Below are positions 36,086 through 46,045 of a stretch of 64,000 nucleotides of DNA, one piece after another (positions within the stretch are counted from its first letter, which is position 1; each line of letters begins with the position of its first letter). Origin of the DNA: Kribbella sp. NBC_01245. Lineage in GTDB: Bacteria; Actinomycetota; Actinomycetes; Propionibacteriales; Kribbellaceae. The translations under genes were made by a program, and so were the position numbers. The notes below the pieces were generated by a model, which ran no database searches, was not told the origin of the DNA, and worked only from the letters and a program-made list of their open reading frames with translations. The DNA lies in contig NZ_CP108487.1 of assembly GCF_036226525.1 (NCBI RefSeq), forward strand, positions 3,596,001-3,660,000. The letters are read 5' to 3'.

Positions 36086-38281
36086 CTATTCCATCGGTGA
36101 CGAGACAGGCGCTTGTCCGAGCGCACGCCCGCCGGGCCCGTCGGTGTACGAGAGCCACGCGATAGCTGGTTGCTTCCCGACCGCGGGCTTCCGGTAGTCA
36201 CACACCCCCGACGGGAAGGCGGCTTGGAGACGCTGCCACTGCGCATCGGTGAAGCTGACGCGGTGGTCGGCACGGTCGAGCGGCTTGAGCTCGCACTTCA
36301 GGACGTCGTCGGACAGCGGGCCACCGGCTGCGATCCGCGGGTCTCCGAAGTACGGGAACAGGGCCCGGCAAGTCGCCTGGTCGGTCACCGGGCGACCCTC
36401 GAACCAGCAGGTGTCGACGGCGGCCGCAGGCCTGTGCAGCCGCACCTTCTCCTCGAGTGGGAGGCCGCTGGGGTCCGCCTCAATCCGCCTCAGCCACTCG
36501 TCGACCAGGTCGAAGGCGGTGGTGAACGAGGTGGGGTCTGGAACCTGCGGTCTCAAGCCGGTGAAGATCACCTGATTGTCATGATGCCCGTTGACACGGT
36601 CCAGCCGCGCGCGCATCTCGTAACTGTGGAAATCGGCGTGGATCTCGTAGTTGTCGTGACCGCGGACGTCGAGGATCGGCACCTTCGCCAGCTCGCGCCC
36701 CTGGTTCAGTAGTCCTGAGCGATAAGCGACGTCCAGGGCCGCGCGATCGGCGGTGCTGCGCTGCGGCTGGTGCTTCCAGTCGACGTCGAGTCCGCCGAGC
36801 TTCTCGTTCAGGTCGACGAACTGCTCAGGAGTGATCGTTCCCGACTCCAGTGCCCGGAGCCCGTACTGGACACCCACATTGTCGTACTGGCGGTTCGCGA
36901 ACCCGTCGGAAGCGCGGCGCCCGACGATCGATACGAGGTAGTCCTGCAAGGTACAGCGCACCCCTTGCCCGTTGGCCTGGGCATCGTACACCTGTTCGGC
37001 CGGCAGACCGCAGCCGGTCGCGTTGGAGGGATCCATCCAGGTGCCGGCGTAGTTGCCGACGACCGGCGTGCCGAGCCCGTGCGGTCCGTCGAACTGCGTC
37101 CGGCAGCCGAGCGAGCCCAGCGTGCCGAGGACGGCGCTCCGCTGTGTCTCGAGGAGCCACAGGTGTGGGGACACGGTGTCGAAGTAGCGCATCAGCAGAT
37201 GGCAGTCTTCGGCCTCGTTGACCACCGACCAGGTGTCCGGGAATCCGCTCACCGGCTGGAGCCCGTCCAGCAGCCCTGGGTAGGCCGCCGCGATCAGGTG
37301 TTGCTGCATGGCACCGCCCGAGCCGCCTGCACCGATGGTGTAGCGGATCTGCCCGTAGGTCTCGGTGATGTGCTCCTTGAGCATCATCACCGCCTCGGCC
37401 GAGACCACCGGGTTGCACTGCTCCCCCAGCTTGTTGAGGCTGCTGGTCGCCACCATGAACCCGCGCGACAACCCGACTGCCGCGTTGCCGTTGCCGAGTA
37501 TGCTGCCGAGGGCCTCGTCGAGACCGGGATCGATCAGGCCGCCGAGGTCGGGATCGAGCTGTACGCCGCCGAGGACGTCGATCGGTTCGGCCTGTCGGTG
37601 CCAGGGCTTGCAGTCGCCGCCGAAGGGCCAGATCAGCTTGCCGTTCCAGCCGGACTGTGCAGACCACGGCTCCCAGGGCCGATCGGGGTCGTACAGTACG
37701 CCGACGGCGTACGTGCCCCGGTCCATCGTCCCGGTCTCACGCCGCACGATGAAGGGGACGTTTTCGCCGCGGTCGGTCGTCGTACGGGCTATATCGGCCG
37801 GTGGATGCTCCACGTCATACGGCCGGAAGCCGGGCTTCAGCGGATCTGTCGACTTGTAGAAGAAGTCGAACCGGGTGGCGGCGTCGCAGTCGGTCGTGCA
37901 GAGCCAGGGCTGCACCTGTGGTCCGGCGAAGACCGGGCCGCCGATCGGGTGGTTCGTGATCCTGATGCGGGCCGCACCGCCCGGACCTCGCGCGGTCAGT
38001 TCGTTGCCTCCGACCCGCAGTCCGTCGACCAAGCCGAGGTAGCGCCCGTCCGCGCGGACCGCGAAAGAGTTGGTGACGTCCCTGCCATCCAGGGCGACCC
38101 GCATCCGCGCCGGATCCGCACCGATGGGCATCAGCACCTGGACCAAGGCGTTACCACCAGAGATCAGATCCGCCCGGTTGGACAGCACCCGGATCCGCAC
38201 GCCCTCCGCGGCGGTCGACGGCAGACCTGTGATGCCCAGCATCGCCAACACCGCGACCAGAACGGCCAATGACCGCTTCAT
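36086..38281 (-). CDS. secreted DUF6351 family protein, predicted alpha/beta hydrolase
   Basis: 731 aa from ATG 38281, with GGAGGCG upstream and ATGA overlap with the preceding gene. A signal peptide is followed by an Ig-like N-terminal domain (VRIRVLSNRADLISGG to ITNHPIGGPVFAGPQVQPW). A large domain then carries the nucleophile elbow GAGGSGGAMQQ and PGLLDGLQPVSGFPD, and a late HADFHSYEMRARL may hold the catalytic His. The fold call is from these motifs. The reaction is not established, but tannase- or esterase-like activity on acylated glycosides or hydroxy acids would fit the operon. A truncated paralogue lies at 54.2 kb. Confidence 0.8.
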   Translation of the reverse strand: MKRSLAVLVAVLAMLGITGLPSTAAEGVRIRVLSNRADLISGGNALVQVLMPIGADPARMRVALDGRDVTNSFAVRADGRYLGLVDGLRVGGNELTARGPGGAARIRITNHPIGGPVFAGPQVQPWLCTTDCDAATRFDFFYKSTDPLKPGFRPYDVEHPPADIARTTTDRGENVPFIVRRETGTMDRGTYAVGVLYDPDRPWEPWSAQSGWNGKLIWPFGGDCKPWHRQAEPIDVLGGVQLDPDLGGLIDPGLDEALGSILGNGNAAVGLSRGFMVATSSLNKLGEQCNPVVSAEAVMMLKEHITETYGQIRYTIGAGGSGGAMQQHLIAAAYPGLLDGLQPVSGFPDTWSVVNEAEDCHLLMRYFDTVSPHLWLLETQRSAVLGTLGSLGCRTQFDGPHGLGTPVVGNYAGTWMDPSNATGCGLPAEQVYDAQANGQGVRCTLQDYLVSIVGRRASDGFANRQYDNVGVQYGLRALESGTITPEQFVDLNEKLGGLDVDWKHQPQRSTADRAALDVAYRSGLLNQGRELAKVPILDVRGHDNYEIHADFHSYEMRARLDRVNGHHDNQVIFTGLRPQVPDPTSFTTAFDLVDEWLRRIEADPSGLPLEEKVRLHRPAAAVDTCWFEGRPVTDQATCRALFPYFGDPRIAAGGPLSDDVLKCELKPLDRADHRVSFTDAQWQRLQAAFPSGVCDYRKPAVGKQPAIAWLSYTDGPGGRALGQAPVSSPME

Positions 38282-40089
38282 CGGATCGCCTCCGTCCACG
38301 ACGTCGCGCAACGAGCCGGTGGCTCACCGAAGGGCAGCAGCGGAACCGAACGCTGGCAGCGAGCGGGAATCAGCGGCACGAGCACACTGGAGGCACCACG
38401 GTGGATGGTCACCGCACCGGCACCGCCCAGCCGTACATCGACGCTGCTCCCGGCCACCGGCAGGATGTCGAGCCGGATCCGATGCCCGGACCGGAACACG
38501 TTGGACAACGGCGCCACCTCGACGAGGTACTCGACCGGTTGCGCCAAGGGGACCGGCTGGACCGTGTCGAAGCGGTGCCAGGGCCGGACGACCTCGCCGG
38601 CGGCGTTGCGCAAGGACTTCTGCTGGTCGACCTGCCGGAGGGTCGCCCGCAGGTGGCCGTCGCTGATCCATTCGCTGCGGCCATCCGGCCAGACGTCGGT
38701 CAGCCGCACGGCCCAATCCAGGTCCGGCGCGGTCGATGAAGCGACCAGTCGCAGCGTGATCGGTCCGGTGAGCTCCACGTTCCGGGTGAGCTCCGGCGTC
38801 GTGTACGTGAGCCCGGAGCGCTCGTCGTCGCGCTGGTCTGTTCGCGCCGCGCTGCCGGCGAGCCAGGCCGTGGTTCTGAAGTCACCTCGCGAGTTGGGGA
38901 ACGAGATCACCGGCGCGACATCGGCCCCGATCTCCGGAGGTACCGCGCTGAGCGTGCCGTCGTTGAGCGACGATGCGGTGCCGCTCGGGCCGCTATCGAG
39001 GTAGAGCCGGGTCCAGTTCGTGCCAGGCAACGGCCAGGATGCCTCGTTTCGCACCAGCGCCTCACCCGCGCGCCATCGGGCGTTGCTGCCCGTCGTCGTG
39101 GCGACGACGACCCGCGGGTCGTGCTCGGCGCCGTTGTCGTCACCCAATCCGTAGTGCGCGACGAACCGATCCACCTGACGACGTACGAGCTCAGCATGCC
39201 GGCCGTCGCTGGCCACTGCCGGCTCGACCGACGTGTGGCCCATGCCGAGCACGAGCCGCGCGTTGGGGGTCCGCTGGTAGGCGTCGAAGCTCTGCACGAT
39301 GTCGTAGGGGTCGGTGGTGTACAGCACCGGGATGGTTGTCCCGGGCAACTTGTCCAGTGCGGACCGGGCCGACCAGAAGCCGTCGTTCACATCGTGGGCC
39401 TTGGTCGCCGCGAGCGCCGAGACGAAGGCTGCCTGCTGCTCGACCGGTATGGGATTGGTGCTGGTTCCAAGGCGTAGCCGGTCCGCCAGCGCGCCGAGGT
39501 AGCCGCTCTCGGTCCCGGCGAGATACACGCCCGGCAGTCCGTTGTCGGCGCCACCGCGGCGAAAGCAGCGGTACATGTCGGCGCAACTGGTGTAGATGAC
39601 GGCCGCGCGCACCGCCGGTTCGCGGAGGCCGTGGTGCGCCGCGAACCCGGTGCCGGACTGACCGGTGAGCACGATGTCCCCGGTGCTCCACGGCTGGTCG
39701 GCCGCCCAGGCGATCACCTCACGGACGTCTCGCTGCGTGTCCGGCCCGGTCAGGTCGAACACCCCCTCGCTCGAGCCCGCCCCTCGGTAGCTCACATGCA
39801 CGAGGGTGAACCGGTCGATGAGCTCCGGCGACAGGAAATGCGGGTAGTAGTCGCCGGGCAGGAACGTCGGGCACTTGTTACCGGGACGCGCGTAGGACTC
39901 GATCTCCAGGAGGACCGGCCGCGGCTTGTCCGGCGCCACCCGGCTGACCCAGGTGTGCAGCCGGACACCGTCCGACATGCTGACCAATTTCTCCTCACAT
40001 ACCCGGGCCGAGTCGGTCGCGGCGGTGGCGGCCGTCGCGGCCGATAGGGCAGCCAGTAACAGGCAGAGCACCAGCATCAGCCGCTTCAT
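38278..40089 (-). CDS. secreted CocE/NonD family hydrolase (X-Pro dipeptidyl-peptidase-like)
   Basis: 603 aa with a signal peptide (MKRLMLVLCLLLAALSAATA). The alpha/beta-hydrolase core shows HVSYRGAGSSEGVFD, nucleophile GQSGTGF, acid TTDPYDIV and histidine GMGHTS. The C-terminal jelly-roll typical of the family follows (SGHRIRLDILPVAGS). Family members hydrolyse esters or acyl-proline peptides. Coupled by 4-bp overlaps to GH106 upstream and DUF6351 downstream, it probably removes an acyl group from the same substrate. Confidence 0.85.
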   Translation of the reverse strand: MKRLMLVLCLLLAALSAATAATAATDSARVCEEKLVSMSDGVRLHTWVSRVAPDKPRPVLLEIESYARPGNKCPTFLPGDYYPHFLSPELIDRFTLVHVSYRGAGSSEGVFDLTGPDTQRDVREVIAWAADQPWSTGDIVLTGQSGTGFAAHHGLREPAVRAAVIYTSCADMYRCFRRGGADNGLPGVYLAGTESGYLGALADRLRLGTSTNPIPVEQQAAFVSALAATKAHDVNDGFWSARSALDKLPGTTIPVLYTTDPYDIVQSFDAYQRTPNARLVLGMGHTSVEPAVASDGRHAELVRRQVDRFVAHYGLGDDNGAEHDPRVVVATTTGSNARWRAGEALVRNEASWPLPGTNWTRLYLDSGPSGTASSLNDGTLSAVPPEIGADVAPVISFPNSRGDFRTTAWLAGSAARTDQRDDERSGLTYTTPELTRNVELTGPITLRLVASSTAPDLDWAVRLTDVWPDGRSEWISDGHLRATLRQVDQQKSLRNAAGEVVRPWHRFDTVQPVPLAQPVEYLVEVAPLSNVFRSGHRIRLDILPVAGSSVDVRLGGAGAVTIHRGASSVLVPLIPARCQRSVPLLPFGEPPARCATSWTEAIR

Positions 40090-43000
40090 CGTGGTCCCTC
40101 CCCACGGGAGATCGAGGCCCGCGCGAAGGGGACCAGACGCACCGGCCCGAGCAAGCCATACGGCTGAGTCGCGGGTTGTGCCGCTATCGTCAGAGGTCTT
40201 GGATCACCGCGTACCGCAAGTCCGGCGAGCCGGTTCTTCAACGTCGTGGCCAGCACGATCTCGAGATCGTTGCTCCCGGCCCGGATGAACTCGCTCACGT
40301 CGAAGCGGCGACCGGCAACCGCGTCCGGCGCGACACGCTGACCGTTCATCGACACTTTGATCGCACCATGAACCAGGCCGAGATCCAAGAAGGTCCCCCG
40401 GTTGGACGCGACCCAGCTCGACGGCACCATCAAGCTCGTTCTGTAGGTGCCAGTACCTGAAGCACGCGAGAGCTCCGAGATGTCGCGCCAGTCGGCGAGC
40501 TCGGTCAGCTCCAGGTCGTGTGGGGTCGGGCCGTTCGGTCCCACCTCGTCGACGTGCAACGACCAGCGCGCCGGTGAAAGCGGTTCTGGCAACTCCGGCA
40601 TCGTGACCTTGCGCTCCGAGCCGTCGCTGAGTCGGACCGAGTGTGCACCCGAGCTGGTGTCTCGCAGTTCGAGCCCACCGTCGCGGGATACGACCTCCCC
40701 GGCATCGGCCGACACCGCGTGCAGCTGCTGGGAACGGCCGTGCCGGAAGGCCAGCACCTTCGTCTCTCCCGGTCCGAGTTCGAGCGGTACGACGACCCGG
40801 TCGCCAGTGGATCGGTAGCGACCGAGCGGCTGGATCTCGCCCGTCCACATATTCAGCTCCGACAGCGCGCCACTGGTGCGGAAAGAGCCGTCGAAGCTCA
40901 CCGCGGTGGTTCCCGCGTTCCACAAGTACCAGTAGTCGACGCCGTCCGTGCGCCGGTGGTTCGAGTACACCGGAAGAGCTCGCGACCAGCTCGCCGCAGG
41001 GGTCACACCCGCGTCCGCCAACGCACCGAGTACGCCTGCCTGGGCGGTGGAGCGTCCTACCGTAGGCATGGCGAGCATGCGCTGGACGGCGGCACGCACG
41101 CGGGTGTCTTCGTCGGTGGCGGCGGCGTACCCGGTCCCACGGTCCGGCAGCGCCCCGACGAACACGACCCGCAGGCCCTTCTCGGCCTCCCGGGCGATCG
41201 CCTCCGCCACCGTCGCCGGCAGCGCGCGCTCGTCGATCACCAGCGCGCGGTACGACGGTCCGCCCGGGTACAACACACCGTTGCCGGCGGCACCCGGTTC
41301 GAGCAGCCCCTGCGGGTCGACGTACTCGAAGGTGAATCCGGCCCGTTCGAGCGGTTCGCCATCGAAGAGCCGGGACGGCTTCAGCTTCAGCGTGTCGTCT
41401 ACCAGCTCGCGCCCATCCGGAGTCGTGAGCACTTGAGCCGGTAAGGCCGGGTCGACCTGGTGGTTGAGCGCATCGGTGGCCAGAGCCGCGAAGCTGGCCG
41501 CACTCGTGAGGAACCCGTCCCGGTACACCGCGAGATCGACCTGCGGGCGCCCCTGTTGTAAGACGAGATTGCCCCGCGCCCAGTAGTCGGTCAGCGGCCG
41601 CCACATGCTCCACTGCGGGAAGTTCCGGTGGTTCCAGCTGTCAGAGACGATCCCGAAGAACTGGCTGCGCCCGGGCCATGCGGACCCTGGCGGCTGGTAG
41701 GCGAACCCGTGCAGGATCGGCGTCGTGACGCCGGCGGCCCACTGCTTGTCCATCACGGCCTTCAGGTCCGCAAGGCCCGGCTCGTACTCGCGCCAGAACA
41801 TCGCGCCCAGCTCGCTCGAGATCTCCCGGCCGCCGCCCTGATGTACGCCGCCGACGACGCTGCGGTAGTGATCCATCGCGAACCGCCAGTTGGTGTCGCC
41901 GAGCATCGCCGGATCGCCGGCGTTCAGCGACTCGTCGTCGGCGATGCCACCGGCCTTCGCCACCTCGCGCGCGCTCCGCGTCACGTCAAGCGCGGCACCG
42001 AAGGCCGGCTGGGTCCGGAACCGCATCCCATGAGTCCCGGCCCATTGCTGGAACGGCTGGATGTGTTCGTCGACATACAGGTCGGTCAGCGTCTGGAAAT
42101 AGTCGTGCCGAACCCGCTCACCCGCACCACCGGGCAGGTCGAAGTCCGCCGCCGGCGACTTCTCCAGCACCGGATAGTGGTGGATGCCCTGGACGAACAG
42201 CAACGGCAAGTACTTCCGTACGTCGTACCCACGCCGCCGGCGGAACTCGTCGGCGAACCGGCCGGTCCACATCACCTCGGCGACGTCGAGCTCGAGCGAG
42301 TCCTCGAAGAAACTCCCGCCCGTCCCCGGCAGCAGCGAAGCGGTGTCACCGAGCATGTTCGCGTCGAGATAGTCCACCACCGCCCGGGCGGAGTCCGCGT
42401 TGAAGTGGTCCATCACATTCTCGGTGGCCGGTCGTTGCCAGAACCCGAAGAGGACCCAGTGCCCGGGCGGCACCTTCCAGGAAAGGTTGCCTGCAGCATC
42501 CACCGCGCCGGTCAGGTCAACCAGGGACGCCGGGTCGAGCACGGTGCTGTACATTGGCGCGGCCGTCGGACCGGTCGGCGTGAGGTTCGGCCCCAGCAGC
42601 GGCACCGGCACCGGAGTGCCCGGGAGCACGACCCGAGCCGCGGTGACGGCATACAGGGTCCCAGCCGTCCCGTCCCCCGGCCCCGGCGGCGGGCCGGCGT
42701 ACACCGAAGGACCGAGCAGGTCGCGTCGGCCGTACTGCAACTCCTGCTCCGACAGCCCCGTGCTCTTGTCGACAGCGGGACTGCGGACCGGCCACGCGGC
42801 TCCCATCGTCATGTCCAGGCTGATACCGTGCCGGTCCGCGGCCGCCAGCGAGGTCCGCAACATCTCCCGCTGCGCCTCGGTCGCCCAGCCCTCCTCGTTG
42901 AACGCCACCTCGACGCCACCGAAACCCGCCTTCGCGACCTCCTCGATCTCGGCGGCGAACTCCCCCGCGTCGTAGGGAGTGGCCCACCACCACCGGGTCT

Positions 43001-43184
43001 TCGGCCGGAACGCCGCCGGCGGGTTCGCGAAGGCGGCCGGGTCGAGCAGCGGGTCCGCTATCGCCGTGCTGTCCGCGGTCGTTGCCGCGGCCGCCGATAC
43101 CTGCGGGCCTGTTGCCGGCAACACCGCGGCGAGCAGGGCGGCCGTCACCGCCACCGCTGCCGTCCATCGCATTCTCGAGCTCAT
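40086..43184 (-). CDS. secreted GH106-type alpha-L-rhamnosidase
   Basis: 1,032 aa with a signal peptide (MRWTAAVAVTAALLAAVLPA). The N-terminal barrel region (KTRWWWATPYDAGEFAAEIE, GFGGVEVAFNEEGW) and the long middle region (RTQPAFGAALDVTRSA, GREISSELGAMFWREYEPGL) match GH106. C-terminal beta-sandwich domains follow (RGTFLDLGLVHGAIKVSMNG). GH106 removes alpha-L-rhamnose from plant glycosides and rhamnogalacturonan. ATG 43184 has AGGAGT upstream. It is first in the four-gene secreted operon. Confidence 0.85.
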   Translation of the reverse strand: MSSRMRWTAAVAVTAALLAAVLPATGPQVSAAAATTADSTAIADPLLDPAAFANPPAAFRPKTRWWWATPYDAGEFAAEIEEVAKAGFGGVEVAFNEEGWATEAQREMLRTSLAAADRHGISLDMTMGAAWPVRSPAVDKSTGLSEQELQYGRRDLLGPSVYAGPPPGPGDGTAGTLYAVTAARVVLPGTPVPVPLLGPNLTPTGPTAAPMYSTVLDPASLVDLTGAVDAAGNLSWKVPPGHWVLFGFWQRPATENVMDHFNADSARAVVDYLDANMLGDTASLLPGTGGSFFEDSLELDVAEVMWTGRFADEFRRRRGYDVRKYLPLLFVQGIHHYPVLEKSPAADFDLPGGAGERVRHDYFQTLTDLYVDEHIQPFQQWAGTHGMRFRTQPAFGAALDVTRSAREVAKAGGIADDESLNAGDPAMLGDTNWRFAMDHYRSVVGGVHQGGGREISSELGAMFWREYEPGLADLKAVMDKQWAAGVTTPILHGFAYQPPGSAWPGRSQFFGIVSDSWNHRNFPQWSMWRPLTDYWARGNLVLQQGRPQVDLAVYRDGFLTSAASFAALATDALNHQVDPALPAQVLTTPDGRELVDDTLKLKPSRLFDGEPLERAGFTFEYVDPQGLLEPGAAGNGVLYPGGPSYRALVIDERALPATVAEAIAREAEKGLRVVFVGALPDRGTGYAAATDEDTRVRAAVQRMLAMPTVGRSTAQAGVLGALADAGVTPAASWSRALPVYSNHRRTDGVDYWYLWNAGTTAVSFDGSFRTSGALSELNMWTGEIQPLGRYRSTGDRVVVPLELGPGETKVLAFRHGRSQQLHAVSADAGEVVSRDGGLELRDTSSGAHSVRLSDGSERKVTMPELPEPLSPARWSLHVDEVGPNGPTPHDLELTELADWRDISELSRASGTGTYRTSLMVPSSWVASNRGTFLDLGLVHGAIKVSMNGQRVAPDAVAGRRFDVSEFIRAGSNDLEIVLATTLKNRLAGLAVRGDPRPLTIAAQPATQPYGLLGPVRLVPFARASISRGEGPR

Positions 43185-43375
43185 GCCGACTCCTGTGATT
43201 CATCCGAAGCCCTCAGCGGACCCGGCCGGTACCCCGATTGAAAGGTTTCATCAGCATGGGACCGGTCGGTCGCTCCGACAAGATCCTGAACCTGGCCGAA
43301 TCCGGCAGCAGCCTTGCCACCGCGAGACAACGGCTTAGGGCAAGCGTTTGCCGCTCGCACGCCGGGCCATGCGTC

Positions 43376-45190
43376 TCAGGACTTCCTCACAGCCGATGCC
43401 GTGAGCAACTGATCCCAGGTGAGGTACAGCGGCTCGTCCCCGGCTCCGGCTGTGAGCAGGGCCAAGGCCTGGCGAAGCGTGTCCGTGGACAGCTCTTCGC
43501 CGAAACGGTCGACGAAGGCGAGCGCCCGCGGGCGCGACAAGCCGCCCAGCACTTCGCGCACCGCGTCCAGCAGATCACGGGCCACCGCGTCGTCCGCTTG
43601 TGCCTCCGGCGTCAGCACAACGGCCGCGGCCAGCGATCGACCAAGCTGCGGGTCGGCCCGCTCGAACACCTCGGCCGCCTCGACGAACGGCTGTTCGAGC
43701 AGCACCTCGCGCACCTCGCCGAGCGACACCAGCTGCCCCGATACGCTGACCACCTTGTCGATCCGGCCCAGGAACTCCAGCGTTCCGTCCGGCCTGCGGC
43801 GAGCCCGGTCGTACGTCGAGTAGGCCCCCGGGCGGTGCCAGTGCCGTCGTACCACCTCGTCGGCTCCGGAACCCTCGATGCTGCGCATCGTTCCGGCCCA
43901 GGGTCTCCGCATGATCAGCTCGCCACGCTCGCCCGGCGCGACCTCGCGGCCCTGCTCGTCGACGATCGCGAACCCCGGATCCGGTAGCGCGGCGGTCTCG
44001 ACCGGATGGTCGACGGTGACGATGCCGCCGAGCTGCACCTGCCCCCACGCGTCGGCGACACTGATCCGGCCCCGGCCGACGTCGCTGCGCAGCCACTCCG
44101 ACAGTGCCGGGTCGGCCGGCTCCGCCATGGTGACCACTCGGCGCAGGCTGGCGATCACGCCCCGGGCCGGCGGGCGGTGAGACCAGCCGCGAAGCTGCCG
44201 GACGACCGTCGGCGTGGTCAGCAGCGTGGCCACGCCGTACCGCTCGACGATGTCCCAGGCGCGGTGCCGCGTGGGCACGTCCAAGGTGCCTTCGAACATG
44301 ACCGCGGTGGCACCAGCCGCCAGTGGTCCGTAGATGCCGTGCGACTGCGCACCCAGCCAGGAGATGTCACCGGCGCACCAGAAGACACCGTCGGCCGCCA
44401 GCCCGTGGCGATGCACGGCGAGCGCGGAGGCGATCAGCGTGGCCCCGCCATGCAGCAGCGAGACCGTCTGGTCGCGCCGGTTGGCCAGATGGACGGCGAG
44501 TACCGGGTGTTCTGGGTCGAGAGAGGCCCGGCCTTGCTCGGTGGATGCGCCTCCGGGCCTTGCCCCGACCACGAGATCGTGCAGCCACCGGTCGCCCTCG
44601 AACCAGGCCACGTCCACGCCGGTACGTCGTACCACGACCGTGTGCTGCACTCCGCCGACAGCGGTCAGCGCCTCGTCGGCGCGGGCCTTCAGCGGCAGAA
44701 TCGTGCCGTGCCGCCACGCTCCGTCCTGGGTGAAAAGCACACGTGGCCGGAAGTCGGCCAGCCGCTCGGCCAGGGCCTCGGCCGGCAGAGGCGTCGGCAG
44801 CACCGTGTAGATCGCGCCGATGCGCGCGCACGCCAGCATCGCGGTCACCGTCTCGGGCAGCCAGCCGAGATGCAGCGCCACCCGGTCACCGGCGGCGACG
44901 CCCAAGCCACGAAGGGCACCGGCGAGCAGCACCATGTCGTCGTACAGCTCGCGATAGGTGAGTTGCCGCCGGTCGCCGGGCTCACCTTCCCAGAGCAGTG
45001 CCGGCTGATCGCCACGCAGCCCGACATGCCGGTCGACGCAGCTGGCGGTCAGGTTGAACCGGCCACCGGCGAACCAGCGGCCGACCTGCGCCTCCGGTTC
45101 GTACAGCGAGGTCCACGGCTCGTCCCATTCGAGCTGGTCGGCGACCGCAGCCCAGGCCGCGAGCTCGCCGGGGACGAAGCGGTCAGCCAT
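43376..45190 (-). CDS. acyl-CoA synthetase-like protein with degenerate catalytic motifs
   Basis: 604 aa, resembling acetyl/propionyl-CoA synthetases in order and length: the N-terminal ACS domain (PWTSLYEPEAQVGRWFAGGR), VFWCAGDISWLGAQSHGIYG, GATAVMFEGTLDVP, and GRIDKVVSVSGQLV. However, the phosphate-binding A3 motif (normally YTSGSTGxPKG) reads HLANRRDQTVSLLHG. The acylation lysine near the C-terminus (normally SGKIMRR) is replaced in ELSTDTLRQAL. It therefore probably cannot form acyl-adenylates normally. ATG 45190 overlaps the IclR stop by 8 bp. It could be a regulatory or scaffold paralogue, or decaying. Confidence 0.8.
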   Translation of the reverse strand: MADRFVPGELAAWAAVADQLEWDEPWTSLYEPEAQVGRWFAGGRFNLTASCVDRHVGLRGDQPALLWEGEPGDRRQLTYRELYDDMVLLAGALRGLGVAAGDRVALHLGWLPETVTAMLACARIGAIYTVLPTPLPAEALAERLADFRPRVLFTQDGAWRHGTILPLKARADEALTAVGGVQHTVVVRRTGVDVAWFEGDRWLHDLVVGARPGGASTEQGRASLDPEHPVLAVHLANRRDQTVSLLHGGATLIASALAVHRHGLAADGVFWCAGDISWLGAQSHGIYGPLAAGATAVMFEGTLDVPTRHRAWDIVERYGVATLLTTPTVVRQLRGWSHRPPARGVIASLRRVVTMAEPADPALSEWLRSDVGRGRISVADAWGQVQLGGIVTVDHPVETAALPDPGFAIVDEQGREVAPGERGELIMRRPWAGTMRSIEGSGADEVVRRHWHRPGAYSTYDRARRRPDGTLEFLGRIDKVVSVSGQLVSLGEVREVLLEQPFVEAAEVFERADPQLGRSLAAAVVLTPEAQADDAVARDLLDAVREVLGGLSRPRALAFVDRFGEELSTDTLRQALALLTAGAGDEPLYLTWDQLLTASAVRKS

Positions 45191-45938
45191 GACCGACCGC
45201 CCGGCCTGCCGCAAGCGCGGTCCGGGACAGGTGCTCGGCCGTCTGCTCGGCCTGCCCCGGGGGCGCGCCCGGCGGCAGGGTCGCGGCCAGTGCGGCCAGG
45301 ACCCTGCCCTGGCTGTCCAGGACCGGTACGGCGACCTCGCCGGGCCCCGCGGCGCCACCTCCGGGTGTGACCAGGTAGGCGGCCGCACGCCAGGAACCCC
45401 GCTCTGCCTCCGCGATCTTGCGATCCGCCGGCGCGGCCGCCGCGGTGAGCTGTCGCCAAGCCTCCTCGTCAGCCGCAGCGGCCAGCACCCGGCCTGCTGC
45501 GGTGCTCAGCGCGCCGGTGACCCGATGGCTGTCGCGATAGATGCCGCCGCCCGCGCCGTCCACCTGGTCGACGTACACCACGCTGCCGCGCACCAGGACG
45601 GCGACCTGGACCGTCGCGCCGATCGCGTCGCGCAGCGGAAGCAGGTAGGGCGAAAGCCCGCTGAGGATCGGCAGCCGCGCGAGGTAGCGGTGGGACAGCC
45701 GGGTCACCCCGGGACCGAGTCCGTACCGGGCGGACCGGTAGTCCTGCTCGACCAGGTCGGCCAGGACCAGCGACCGCAGCAACCGGTGCACCGTCGGTAC
45801 CGAAAGGCCGGAGCGCTCGGCTAGATCGGTCAGCTGTTGATGGGCCTGGCCCTCGCTGAGCAACTCAAGCAGCAGCACTGCATTGCGCACAGTGCCCAGC
45901 GTGCCCCGCGCCTCACTGCCGGCCACGACCTCACCCAC
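45183..45938 (-). CDS. IclR family transcriptional regulator of the HAAT cluster
   Basis: 251 aa, GTG start with GGAGG upstream. The helix-turn-helix is LTDLAERSGLSVPTVHRLLR. The effector domain includes ATVQVAVLVRGSVVYVDQVD. It is divergent from the LivG-type gene with an inverted repeat between them, and co-transcribed with the degenerate ACS. It probably controls the importer/ligase operon in response to an acid or acyl-CoA. Confidence 0.9.
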   Translation of the reverse strand: MGEVVAGSEARGTLGTVRNAVLLLELLSEGQAHQQLTDLAERSGLSVPTVHRLLRSLVLADLVEQDYRSARYGLGPGVTRLSHRYLARLPILSGLSPYLLPLRDAIGATVQVAVLVRGSVVYVDQVDGAGGGIYRDSHRVTGALSTAAGRVLAAAADEEAWRQLTAAAAPADRKIAEAERGSWRAAAYLVTPGGGAAGPGEVAVPVLDSQGRVLAALAATLPPGAPPGQAEQTAEHLSRTALAAGRAVGHG

Positions 45939-46045
45939 CTATGCCTCCCAGCCTGCATCTGCCACGGACCGCACACGCGGCCCCGCGTTCGACCACACTT
46001 CCACATATCGACCACGTCACGCTATCAATCGCAAGAGATTTCCGA

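Noticed and set aside
36770-38272. 500-codon plus-strand open frame opposite the DUF6351 gene
   Set aside because: The opposite strand has a signal peptide, overlap coupling and homology to the second locus; this frame has none.
44006-45370. 454-codon plus-strand open frame opposite the ACS-like gene
   Set aside because: Composition typical of complementary-strand frames; no recognisable domain.
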